This document shows positions 20,461-30,847 of a stretch of DNA of 64,000 nt, one piece after another. Both the position numbers and the translations under genes were made by a program. The stretch spans positions 10,808,528 to 10,872,527 of the forward strand of contig CM055115.1 in assembly GCA_029204225.1 (NCBI GenBank), written 5' to 3'. Each line of letters opens with the position of its first letter. Position 1 is the first letter of the stretch. Source of the DNA: Diphasiastrum complanatum. Taxonomy: Eukaryota > Streptophyta > Lycopodiopsida > Lycopodiales > Lycopodiaceae. A model generated the notes under the pieces. The model saw only the letters and a list, made by a program, of their open reading frames with translations, searched no databases and was not told where the DNA came from.

Positions 20461-21425
20461 AAAATCAGCAAGTTCATTGCGCTATACTTTATTCGTACTA
20501 AATCTGAAGCTTTCGAGAAATTCGTTGAGTATACGAATTGGGTTGCAGGCAATAAGTTGAAGTAGATTCGCACAGATCATGGAGGTGAGTACATTTCCAA
20601 CAAATTTAAGGCTTACTGTACTGATCAACGTATTATGCATACAAAGACTGCATCTTACACACCTCAGCACAATGGAATAGATGAACGAAGAAATTGTACA
20701 CTGATGGAAGTTACAAGGTGTACGATGGCTCATGTGAAGGCACCAAAACAGTTGTGGGCAGAAGCAGTGGCTACATCAAATTATCTTCAAAATCGTATTC
20801 TGAAATCTCGAATACCGGATAAAACTCCTCATGAGCTATGGTGGAAGTCGAAGCCAAATCTAGCACATGTTCGGACATTTGGATGCTCAGTGTATATGCA
20901 CATACCATATAATCTGAGAAAGAAACTTGATGAAAAGACAGAACAAGGTTTTCTGGTAGGATTCGAGTTACATTCATCATATTATCGTGTCTATGTACCC
21001 AAAACTGGCAAGATAAAAGTTGTTCGAGATGTCAAATTCGACGAGTTGAAATACATAGCAGACAGTGATCTAGTCGGCTATGAAATTTTCAAAAACTATT
21101 ATGAGCTACCAACGAAGATAGAAGAAAAACAAGCAGAAGATGAAAAAGAATTACTAGATTCATAGGGAGGTCAAAATCGAGTGCATGACAGACTCGAATC
21201 ACCAGCTCAAATTCCAATGCAAAGCAAGGTCGGTTGCTAAAGGTTTTTCACAGACGTGTGAAATTGACTACACTGATACTTTCTCACCGGTAGTCAAACA
21301 TACATCAATTCGCTTGTTATTCGTGTATGTAGTGGTTCATGATCTGAAAATCCATATTGTGGATGAGAAAGCTGCTTTCTTGCACACAGGATTGGAAGAA
21401 GATTCATTCATGGATCAGCCACTTC
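20461..21425 (+). pseudogene. Ty1/copia integrase-RT fragment
   Basis: Integrase core read from KFIALYFIRTKSEAFEKF, with DHGGEYIS (second catalytic Asp) and YTPQHNGIDERRN (Glu region), then the typical PHELWWKSKPNLAHVRTFGC and LRKKLDEKTEQGFLVGF. The main frame is 20,635-21,165. After a stop the RT resumes abruptly at KARSVAKGFSQTCEIDYTDTFSPVV (21,185-21,472) and is lost near 21,425. The N-terminal integrase, the linker and most of RT are deleted; there is an in-frame stop before RTDHGG. Confidence 0.9.
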
Positions 21426-22489
21426 ATATATGTCTTTTATTGTTGTCATATCTCTACCCATACACAATTTGAATCGTAAATTCAAACCTTGAGATAAGAC
21501 AAAAATTATGCTAAGCACTATTCCATAGTTCCAAGTTAATCAAGATTTAAAAATAGCTAGTTACTTTGTCATATCCAGCAGCCTTTGATACTCTTGTTTT
21601 TCATTCAAGAAATTTGTGTCAATGCCTTTGTGTAGCAAAATTACAATGATAAGAAATTTTAGACATGGATATCTTGTTTACGCATCTAATGCTAGTGGCC
21701 TAAGGGATGCATATATAACACATGTAGTGTAATTTTAGCAAGTTCACAATTAAATTCTACATTAAGTATGATATCTCAAATGATTTATTTCACATTGATG
21801 CATGACAAACAACAAATTTATGTTGTTTGTATCAAATACAATATGACCAATATGACTGGCGACGTTATTGCAAATTGCTTTTTGTCAAAAGTTTGCATGG
21901 GCTAGTTAGATTTTTAACTTGGAATATCACCTTTCATCTTCCAAATATAAAGTTTTCTTTCTAGAAGAAAGAATGGTACGAATCTGATTAAAATCTGATT
22001 AAAGAGAGAGATTAGTGATCTTAGTTGAAGATTGTGAGGAGATTGATTGCATTTAAAGCATTAGATCCAATACAAATGCTTTTAAAGAGGTGTACTCTCA
22101 AATGAGAGATTTTTCTCATAAGATAATTCAATAAATAAAGTTTTAGCTAGAGCATCTCATGTGCTGCAACACTTGTTATGATTATGATCACTGAATATGT
22201 TGCTTTGTATTTGTTGCTTAAATTTGTTAGAAATTTCATGATATGCATTTTAATAGATAAATAGCACATTGCATGTCATAATCGTAACACAAGAGCTCCA
22301 GTCATCAAAATCATGCATGTAGAATATAGTATGTAGTGCAAGTTCATTGTTCATAAAACAAATTGAGAGAGCATTTCATGTCTACATTGGAGACATAGCA
22401 TGTTGTGATATGAATGTAGCTTGATAATCATTTATCATAGATATCTATGGAGAATATGGGAAAACATTAAATATAGATTGAGCTTTTAC
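21426..22489. repeat. Repeat C, left part, copy 1
   Basis: AT-rich, no gene. Bases 21,806-21,905 and 22,000-22,489 match 60,980-61,077 and 61,297-61,780; the intervening bases do not. Bases 21,426-21,805 match nothing else I could find in the window. Confidence 0.6.
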
Positions 22490-22856
22490 AAGGAATTATT
22501 GGGGTGTAATCTCAAATGGACATGGAAAATTCATAATGTTTTTTTAGGTTACTTGAATATCCTACTTTGTAGATGAGATGTCATATGAGTAGTGATTAGG
22601 CATGAACAAGAATCCATTGTAAAGAATCAACCTCATTGACATCTATTCCAAGAGTAATATTTAAGATAGAAGGCTTATATCTAAATTGATGAATTAAATT
22701 CAGAAACAAGTTCTTTTATCACTTTAATATGACAATATGTGAAGATGATTTGGTGACGAGAGATAAAAATATAGAAAAATTAACTAATCTACTTGTATCT
22801 AGGGTGACACAAACACAATAGGAAATCCAACTAGCTTAAGAAAAAAATGTCGTAAC
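22490..22856. repeat. 0.37-kb direct repeat, left unit
   Basis: Matches 23,458-23,826 at about 90%, from AAGGAATTATT(G/A)GGGTGTAAT to AATGTCGTAAC. The pair brackets the 62-bp minisatellite. The ends are not TG...CA, so this is not a standard LTR pair. Confidence 0.8.
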
Positions 22857-22869
22857 TGTTAGGCAAATA

Positions 22870-23450
22870 CAAAGTTGGAAATGGACCATAGGCAACCGCC
22901 AAGGCAACAGTTGTGGTCTATTACGGTTTGATACGAAGTTGGATGGACCGAGGGCAATTGCCAATTATCGAGTTGCAGTCTATTACGGTTTGATTCGAAG
23001 TTGGATGGACCGAAGACAACTGCCAAGTAGCTAGTTGCGGTCTATTACGGTTTGATAAGAAGTTGGATGGACCGCAGGCAACCGCCAAGTCAACGGTTAC
23101 GGTCTGTTGCGGCTGTGGATGGAAAAAGACCAAAGGCAACTGCCAAGTCATGAGTTATGCTCTGTTGCAGTTTTGGATGAAAGGAGACCAAAGGCAACCG
23201 CCAAGTAGCGAGTTGCAATTTTGGATGAAAGAAGACCAAAGGCAACCACCAAGTCAATGGTTATGGTCTATTACGGTTTGAGATGAAGTTCGATGAACCA
23301 AAGGCAACCGCGAACGAAACGATTGTAGTCTAGAAGCGGTCTTATTATGGTGGATACAAAAGCAGTAGTGAATCGAAAGACAATGATTACAGTCTATATG
23401 CCAAAGCAATGCACTATGGATCGAAAGGCAATAGTTGCACTCTGTATGCG
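22870..23450. repeat. 62-bp minisatellite of repeat C
   Basis: Units begin GTTGGATGGACC at about 22,938, 23,000 and 23,062 and share GGCAACYGCCAAG and GGTCTATTACGGTTTGA. Later units (to about 23,440) are shorter and diverged; around eight to ten in all. A fragment of the same array is at 62,021-62,238. Frames on both strands here are repeat translations, not genes. Confidence 0.85.
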
Positions 23451-23457
23451 GAAAGGT

Positions 23458-23826
23458 AAGGAATTATTAGGGTGTAATGTCAAATGAACATGGAAAAATC
23501 ATAACGTTTTTTCATGCTAGTTGAATATCTTGCTTTGTAGATGAGATGTCGTATAATCAGTGATTAGGGATGAACAAGAATCCATTGTAAATAATCAACC
23601 TCATTGACATCAATTCCAAGACTAAATATTTAAGATAGAAGGCCTATGTATCTAAATTGATGAATTAAATTCAGAAAAAAGCTCTTTATCACTTTAATAT
23701 AACAATATGTGAAGATGATTTGGTGACAAGAGGAAAAAATATAGAAAACTTAATTAATCTACTTGTATCTAGGGTGACAAAAACACAATAGGAAATCCAA
23801 GTAGCTTAAGAAAGAAATGTCGTAAC
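23458..23826. repeat. 0.37-kb direct repeat, right unit
   Basis: Mate of 22,490-22,856. Followed by about 620 bp (23,827-24,452) with no gene. Because a PBS follows at 24,453, part of it is probably the 5' LTR of the copia element (TATA-like CTATATAAAATGG near 24,200), but its left edge is not visible. Confidence 0.75.
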
Positions 23827-24452
23827 GTAATATCAATTACCTTGAGGATAAGTAGTGCACACACAAACTAATACTTGAGCTAGACAAAAGTTATTGCAAA
23901 TCATATGCTCGCTAATAGTATCACTATGCATCTTTCATTATCTTTTGGGAAAGAATACTATAGGCATTGTCTCTTATAGCATCATATAACTTCCCTCATC
24001 ATGAGGTTAACCTCTACTGAGACATTGTTTATTAGGGACACATGTAGTTCATAAGAAGTTTTGGCAAAAAAATGAAAAATCTAGAAAGTTACCTCCAAAA
24101 AATCAGGTAACATTTAACAAATTTAGATTATCCTTTAGGATAGGATCATGAATGGAAACTGGTATTTCAATACAAGGTTGGACTATACTATTCATAATGT
24201 TCTATATAAAATGGGACTAGACGAAAAATTGCATAGATGCTTAGAAATATCTGATATTTGCATTACAATCTAGGATCTTCATTATATCGTTAGATGATAC
24301 CAATTCAGATGGATGAATCAAAGTAATACCTCAAACCATTTCTAATCTCTTTGGTGGACTATACGCATTTTGTTTTGTGAGTATGAATTAATTTTTATGA
24401 TCTTGTTGGGCGGACGTAACGTTTGTTGTATTCCTTATCAGCCCCATCAGAT

Positions 24453-24464
24453 TGGTATCAGAGC
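24453..24464 (+). other. Copia primer-binding site
   Basis: TGGTATCAGAGC, complementary to the 3' end of plant initiator tRNA-Met, the usual primer of Ty1/copia elements. Confidence 0.9.
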
Positions 24465-26853
24465 TTAGTTCAATAAACCAAGATGTCTTTATGACCTTGG
24501 TTTCTTCTCTTCCAAAGTCATATGAATACTTTGTGGTAATGATCTCGACACAACCTAATCTCACTCTTCAAAAGGTGATCGGTCATCTTTTTCAGAAAAA
24601 AAAAATGTGGAGAAAGACTAGCGGCCTGTCCATCAGAGACAAATCCATGGCCCTGTACACCAAGAAGAAAGACTATTCCAAGGGCAAGAATTAGGTGCAG
24701 CAACAGAAGCCTCATACTCAACCTGAGAATAGTGGATCGCACAAGAAGCTCTTATGTAGATATTACAAGAGAGCTAATCACGACATCAAGGAGTGTCGTA
24801 TCCACATCTACAATGAGGCAAAGAGGCAACAACAGCAACAACTAGACTCCTCCAATGCGGTGGAATTCATGGAGAAAAATTCACACTTGTTAATGGCTTA
24901 CAATAGTGGTAACAAAGACCGTGATAGCTTGTACCCGAATACCGGCGCTACCCAACACATGACCTCTTACAAGGAATAGTTTACCGAGTATGCAGCTTAC
25001 AGCAGAGATCAATTCATCTACCTTGGAGATTCAGGCACCATACGTGTGGAAGGCAAAGGGACAGTCAAGATCACATTCAACAATGATCTTTCCATTTGTG
25101 TTCCCAATGCCCTTCACGTTCCTCAGATATCAAAGAACTTGTTATTAGTTTCTAAGATAACTGATGAGGGCTACATTGTTACTTTCTCATCTGATTAGTG
25201 TACAATATTCGAGGAAGATACTACTCTAACTACATGCACTAGAGTCGAAAATCTTTATGTACTCTCTAATTCAGTTGCATTAGCTAGTATCTCTAATGAA
25301 AATGTAAATGCTAATGCTATTTTGTGGCATAGTTGATTTGGACACGTGAATACAAGATCACTTTCGTATATGCATTGTAATAATTTAGTTGATGGATTGC
25401 ATTTCCCTTATTCATTAGATAGGAAAATGCATCTATGGCAAAAGCTCTAGCCCAAATCACATTTCATCAAAACAAAGCATGTATTGGATCTTGTACATAG
25501 CGTTCTTTGTTGTCCAATGCCAACTTCGTCGTTAGGAAATGCAGTTTATTTTATCACTTTCATAGATGATTATTCTAGATGGTCTGTCTACAGTCATGTT
25601 CATTAAGCACAAATTAGATGCCTTTGAATGCTTCAAGAGATTCAAGGTGATGGCTGAGACTCAAACATCTACAAAAGTGAATGCTCTCTGAACTGATGGT
25701 GGGGGCGAATACCTTTACCACTCTAACAAGAGGTCCAACTACATGGCAAAACATGGTATTAGAAGACAATTCACCACTTCCTATTCACCTCAACAAAATG
25801 AGATTGCAGATAGGAAGAATTAAACTCTTCTCAACTCAACCAGATCCATGCTACACCAATCACATCTACCTGCGAAGTTTTGGGCACAAGAAGGTACTGC
25901 CACAGCCAATTACATGTAGAACAGATCCAGCACCAAAGCCATCAACAACAAAACTCCTTACGAAGTTTGGCATGGACACAAGCCTAGTGTCAGCCATTTA
26001 AAAATCTTTGGTTGTGTATGTTTTTTCATGTTTCTAAATAGCTTAGGAAGAAGTTGGATCATAGGACAAATAAACATATTTTCATTGGCTATCTTGATGA
26101 ACATAAAGCTTATAAAGTTTATGATCAATCCACCAATGTAGCATTTGTCTCTAGGGATGTAATTTTTCAAGAGCATACATACTATGATTTTAAACAACCA
26201 TCAATAAAGGATGCTATGTCATTTCATCCTATTCTACGTAGCATGGATTCTTCCAACATTGATGTTCCTTCTACAGAACCTGCAGCTACAGTTACAAAAG
26301 TCGAGCAACTGACAATACCTGTCATCATACCAAACGAAGCTAGCTCGAACAAATCTGAAGAAAACCAAGAAGAAGCATCATCGCATCCCGGTCAACCAAG
26401 TGTCCGCAGATCCTCACGGACTCGGACAATTCCTGAGAGGTATACACCTCAGTCATTCTGGAGTTCATCAGAAGAACCAGAGATTCTAGCCGAAGTAATT
26501 AACTCCAAGGATGTTGTGAAGTGGCAAGAAGCCATGGAAAGCGAGTACAAATCACTTTTGACGAACCAGACTTGGACACTGGTCGACTTCCCCACTCACA
26601 AGAGAGTTATTGACAACAAGTGGATCTTCAAGAAGAAGATCAACTATGATGGTTCCATTGAAAAATGAAAAACACGGCTAGTGGCTACAGGATTCACTCA
26701 AGTCCAATGAGTCGATTATCAAGAAATCTTCAGTCGTGTCGTCAAGATGTAGTCAATCAGGACTCTGATTGCATTAGCAGCCACAAAAGACCTCAAAATG
26801 CACCAGATGGATGTCAAGACAACATTTTTCAACGGCAACAGCACTATTGCGTA
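24465..26853 (+). pseudogene. Ty1/copia element, gag to RT, truncated
   Basis: Gag begins mid-domain right after the PBS (LVSSLPKSYEYFVVMIS), so its N-terminus is deleted. A zinc knuckle near 24,758 reads CRYYKRANHDIKEC with the second Cys changed to Tyr. The protease motif is NTGATQHM near 24,940, with Asn for the catalytic Asp. The GAG-pre-integrase and integrase (25,300-26,000) are broken by many stops and frameshifts. The frame 26,054-26,668 covers the linker and start of RT (VSRDVIFQEHTYYD, SSRTRTIPERY, WQEAMESEYKSLLTNQTWTLVD, NKWIFKKK). RT ends at MHQMDVKTTFFNGN near 26,853. No 3' LTR was seen. Dead element. Confidence 0.9.
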
Positions 26854-29068
26854 TGAAATAAGTAATATTTCGTGCAAACGGGAAGTATTTGGCATATTCC
26901 CTAGATTCCACCTAAAAATGCCAATTTTTGCATATTTTTTAAAAACATGGGAGCACAAGATAAAGAGAAAAAAAATTGCCCAAAAAATACGGGGATAAAA
27001 CTCTCCAAATTTTCAGCTTAAAATTTTGAAATGCTTTACAAAAACACCATTTTTAATTTGAAACAATGGCCATTCATCAACTCATGCTAGAAGTTGCAAT
27101 GTTTTTACATTCTTCCCAAATCGACTAATAATTGCAAGATAAAAATCTTAATAAAATCTACTCCAAATAAAATTTCAAATTTGTGCAAACAAAAAACTTT
27201 TAATGCCATGAAAATTTGAGCTAACAATTAATATCTAAAATGCATCATCATCGGTATCAATACCTCCAGACTAACATCATTATTGGAATCTGTAGAAGGT
27301 GAGAGAATGTAGATGAGCCATCCTCTTCGGCACTATCCACAAGAACATCATCCTCATCTCTTTGCAATCCAAGCTTAGCTTCAATTTGTTTATGTGTCCT
27401 TCTGGAGGACGTTCCAGTCTCGTTAGGGCAGACTTTAGTTGGAAGTCGTGCTTTGATAATATATTTTGTTGCCTTTCTAATGCGACCAGACAATGTGCTT
27501 ACTTTTGCAACATTTGCAGGACGTCTCTTCTCCAAGAGTGTCCTCATTCTTGTAATCAACTACATTAAGATGGAATGAACCCCAGGTTCGATCCCAGAGA
27601 TCGAACATGAGGTTCATCCACAAACAACTAAAACTTTCAAAGCCCTCACCCTCACCCCAGGATTTGAGGTACAAAATAAATCAGATTATTGGTCACCCCA
27701 GGATTTGAGGTACAAAATAAATCAGATTAGTGGTGTATGGTGCAAAACTACTTCTTAGAAATAGAGGATGAACCCTGGGATCGATCCCAGAGTTCATCCA
27801 ACTCACTCTTTTCAGGTTCTTGGTATACAATACATTTTCAACACGTTTTGAGTACTCAAAAATCTGAAACAACCAAGAAGAAATTGCCAAATCTTCCTAT
27901 TCTATATAGGACCTCACAAGAAAGAGGGCCTCGCTGCTCCTATCTTGTAAACAAAATCAATTTTCTTGAACCCCTCGCAGCTCCTATTCAATGGTGGCGC
28001 ACCAAGCTATAAAAACAAACAGCGTATTCATGTTGCACAGTAGTGTGCCTCTGAAATACGAAATACGAAATACGAAATAGAATTACAGAAGGCACAGCCT
28101 TCACGCTATCAGCTACCCATGTCAGCGCAGATAATGCCAGCTTATAATTGCGTAGATCTTGATTCCTGAAGGTTAAGCTATCTCTGTCAGCATTCCGAAG
28201 CAACGATGGCATGTTAGTGGTGGCGGACAATCAGCATGGGACTGTCAGCGATGGCCTATTTGGGTTGTTTTGTCAGTGACGGTCTCAGGGATGGCCTCAG
28301 CGATGGCCGCAGTAGGATTTTGTTGGCCATAGAAGCAAAAAAAAATCATGGCTAAACCTTGGAATCGATTATTGGGATCGATCTCAGGGTTCATCCATGA
28401 GTTTTCCTATATTTTAAACCCACAGGCCGATCCCTCTGAACCTTGGAATCGATCCCTGGGCTTGACCCCAGGGTTCATCCATGCGTTTTTCTATAGTTTG
28501 AACTCACAGGTCGATCCCAGGGATCACCCATTGGTTTTTCCTTCATTGAACCCAGAGATCGATCCGAGGGATCGACCCCAGGGTTCTAACCCATATTTTC
28601 TCATTACTTTGGACCGTTATTTCTCTTGGACCATTAGATACGTTGCTCTTTTCCTGTGAACCGTGGGCCAAGGTTTTTCGAACTACTTTTTACTACTATT
28701 CATCTGTGGGCCGGGGTCTTTGCACTAATTTATATTCTATTCTATTCTATTCCGTGTGTGAAATGCAACTATCTCACGTATAAAATTTGTTGTTTCGAAG
28801 TACATAGATATTGTACTTTTTAGGTTTGAACCCTAGATCAATGCTTAATGAGGCAAACATGTGGGAGACATGAATATTTTCATAGTCAAGCTACATAGAT
28901 TAGTGTAAAATGACTTTTATTGGGCCTTATTAATAAAATTTTTACTTAAAATGAGTGATTTATTGACTAAAACTTTTATAATTATTAGGTGTTTCTTTAT
29001 TAATTTTTCAATGTTTTGTACCATAAATTTCTATTTTAGTTTCTAAATGTCGTATTCACATTGAAAAA
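26854..29068. other. Low-information region with short tandem and palindromic repeats
   Basis: No recognisable gene. A minus-strand frame at 27,559-27,257 (100 codons, basic, then acidic DEDDVLVDSAEEDG) might be a fragment of some protein, but no family was recognised. A 41-bp unit is duplicated at 27,656-27,735 (CCCCAGGATTTGAGGTACAA). GAAATAC repeats occur near 28,058-28,078. Confidence 0.4.
27566..28590. repeat. Dispersed GATCGATCCC palindromic motif cluster
   Basis: A motif like GGATCGATCCCAGGGTTC(A)TCCA recurs near 27,585, 27,775, 28,360, 28,440, 28,512 and 28,555, separated by up to several hundred bases. The central GGGATCGATCCC is a palindrome in the better copies. Confidence 0.6.
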
Positions 29069-29659
29069 ATGCGGTTGTTTTTTTATAGAAACATAGTTGT
29101 TTTTAATTTCTATTGTATAATGCATAATGGATTCATATGTTATTTTCGACAAGAAGCTTACAAAGCGCATGTCTGTGCCAAAACTCAACATAGAGGAAAG
29201 CACTATAAAAAAGAATCTAGAACTTTGAATGAAGGCCGTAAAGATTCAAATGTGGATCCTACAACAGAAGGAGTATCAAGCTATTCATTTACAAACTTTC
29301 CTTACATTTCCTTGTCATCAACTGATAGGCAAAATCTAACTATGTCTAAATTGAGAGGTGATGACACATTTAAAGAGTCAAGGATGTTAGGAGAAGTCAA
29401 AGATTTGTATTATGATGAGAATGATTCAAATGTTGTGGTCTTCATAAATGAAAACAAAGGACAAACTAGATTATTCAGTGTCAGTGAAATCCTTTGTGTA
29501 GTTCAGCGCATAACTCCGTCACATTTACAAAATGAAATGAGGGAGTGCTTTGAGGAGAGTGGAAATTTGATTCGTACATTGTCTAGTTATTTGTTTGGAA
29601 TCACGGAAGCATCTGCATCAAATTTAGTTCCTTTAAAATGTGAAAATATAGTAATTTAA
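29069..29659 (+). CDS. Unknown ORF, 196 codons, sharing a domain with the family B ORF
   Basis: Open from ATG 29069, although the first 25 codons (Phe/Tyr-rich) may not be coding. From about residue 30 it reads like a real protein: RQEAYKAHVCAKTQHRGKHY, a Ser/Thr-rich linker, then MLGEVKDLYYDENDSNVVVF, ENKGQTRLFSVSEI and a C-terminal helix-rich part. MLGEVKDLYYDEND...ENKG aligns with MLGQIRDNYYDEDD...ENKG in the ORF at 4,857. The acceptor-like TTTTCGACAAG just upstream of RQEAYK would fit an exon. It might be an exon of a host gene or a gene fragment carried by an element; the BAH-like look is only an impression. A further short frame at 29,865-30,050 could belong to the same gene. Confidence 0.4.
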   Translation: MRLFFYRNIVVFNFYCIMHNGFICYFRQEAYKAHVCAKTQHRGKHYKKESRTLNEGRKDSNVDPTTEGVSSYSFTNFPYISLSSTDRQNLTMSKLRGDDTFKESRMLGEVKDLYYDENDSNVVVFINENKGQTRLFSVSEILCVVQRITPSHLQNEMRECFEESGNLIRTLSSYLFGITEASASNLVPLKCENIVI

Positions 29660-30560
29660 GGACCAAAAATGGATCTTAGAAGATCCACAAGGTTGATTGT
29701 GTGTTTGATTAACAATCTATCACATACTAGTCAACCAAAAACAAGATCTAGTTTAGCAGCTTGATAGAAAACAAGTAGAGACAATCAAAACATCGATCAA
29801 GAACTGAATCCCAAGTTCACACGTGTGAAAATCAGGCTGTTGTACGGCCTGTGGACAGAGGTTAATGTGTGCCAAAGCTGGGTTTCATTGGAATCATTCA
29901 CTATCATCATACAAAGAGACAAAATCTAAGTTTCCTCTTGAGGCTCCAAAATATGGAGAGTGGGAAGACATAGTAAAAGACACTTCCTTTGCAAAGTTAG
30001 GTGAAAATCGAGCATGTAATAAGGAAGTAGACTCAACTTTCTTGCCCTAAAGTGAAAACCCTAGCCTAGATCCTAAAGTCATGCTTGGTAGGTACAAATC
30101 TCATCATAAATCAAGGTCTAGATCCTACAAAGTAGGAATCACTACCAAATGGACACAACCACTCCTCTTGACTCGTGGTAACCTACATTAGGTATAGATT
30201 GCCATGTGGCACTTTGGCCATACAAGTGACTAACAAACATTAGGGCTCTTCTTGGACTCAAGAAGGGCCTCTTCCTTGCCTAAACGTGTTTACTAATCAG
30301 AATTAATTAGCTCGTTTATTGTCCTACGTGGCAGTTCACCATGGGTTTATCATGAGTTAAGTCACACTTCAATAGGTTATCAAGGACAAGTAACTCAATG
30401 TAGTTTAAAATCTAAATAAAAAGATGTCCAAGAGATTTTCAAGGCCTTCAAAAAACCGTTTTATACCTTGAATTGAAAAAAAAGGGGGCCCAATATTTCA
30501 TTAGGCCCCCAAATTGAAAAATAAGTTCAAAAACAAAAATGGGGGAGACGGCATGGAGTA
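29660..30560. other. No gene seen; hairpin motif near 30,244
   Basis: AT-rich non-coding sequence with a 61-codon frame at 29,865-30,050. At 30,235-30,275 a hairpin (CTTCTTG-GACT-CAAGAAG) is an inverted relative of the sequence at 30,765-30,805 in the copia LTR, so part of an opposing LTR may lie here. Confidence 0.35.
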
Positions 30561-30847
30561 CAACCCCTCCCCCCCAACTTGTACACCCGCCCCCTTGTCA
30601 TTTTCTCTCCCCCACGCCCCCCTCGTACCCGTTTCCTCCCCCTCACATTAGAATTTATAGATCTAATTTACATTATTGGATGTGTCATGTCATATGGACC
30701 ACTTCATCTCAATTGTCACTCTTTTATTGGTACACATGTCATCATTAACACTAATTATAATTAGTGAAGAGGCCCTTTTTGAGTCCAAAAAGGGCCCTAA
30801 TGAATATATTGAGAATGGCTAGATTTGCCAATGTAGGCAATTTTTCA
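30561..30847 (-). repeat. 3' LTR of the minus-strand copia element (left edge unknown)
   Basis: On the minus strand a polypurine tract GAGGAGGAGCC (30,848-30,858) is followed directly by TGAAAAATTGCC, a plausible LTR start at 30,847. A hairpin (CCTTTTTG-AGTC-CAAAAAGG) lies at 30,774-30,796. A C-rich run occupies 30,560-30,650 on the plus strand. The far end is not identifiable. Confidence 0.5.

Noticed and set aside
22870-23450. Regular repeats resembling a CRISPR array
   Set aside because: The units are contiguous diverged 62-bp minisatellite repeats in a plant repeat; there are no unique spacers and no cas genes.
30539-30764. Pro-rich frames over the C-rich tract
   Set aside because: A composition artefact of the C-rich run; no start context, homology or continuation.
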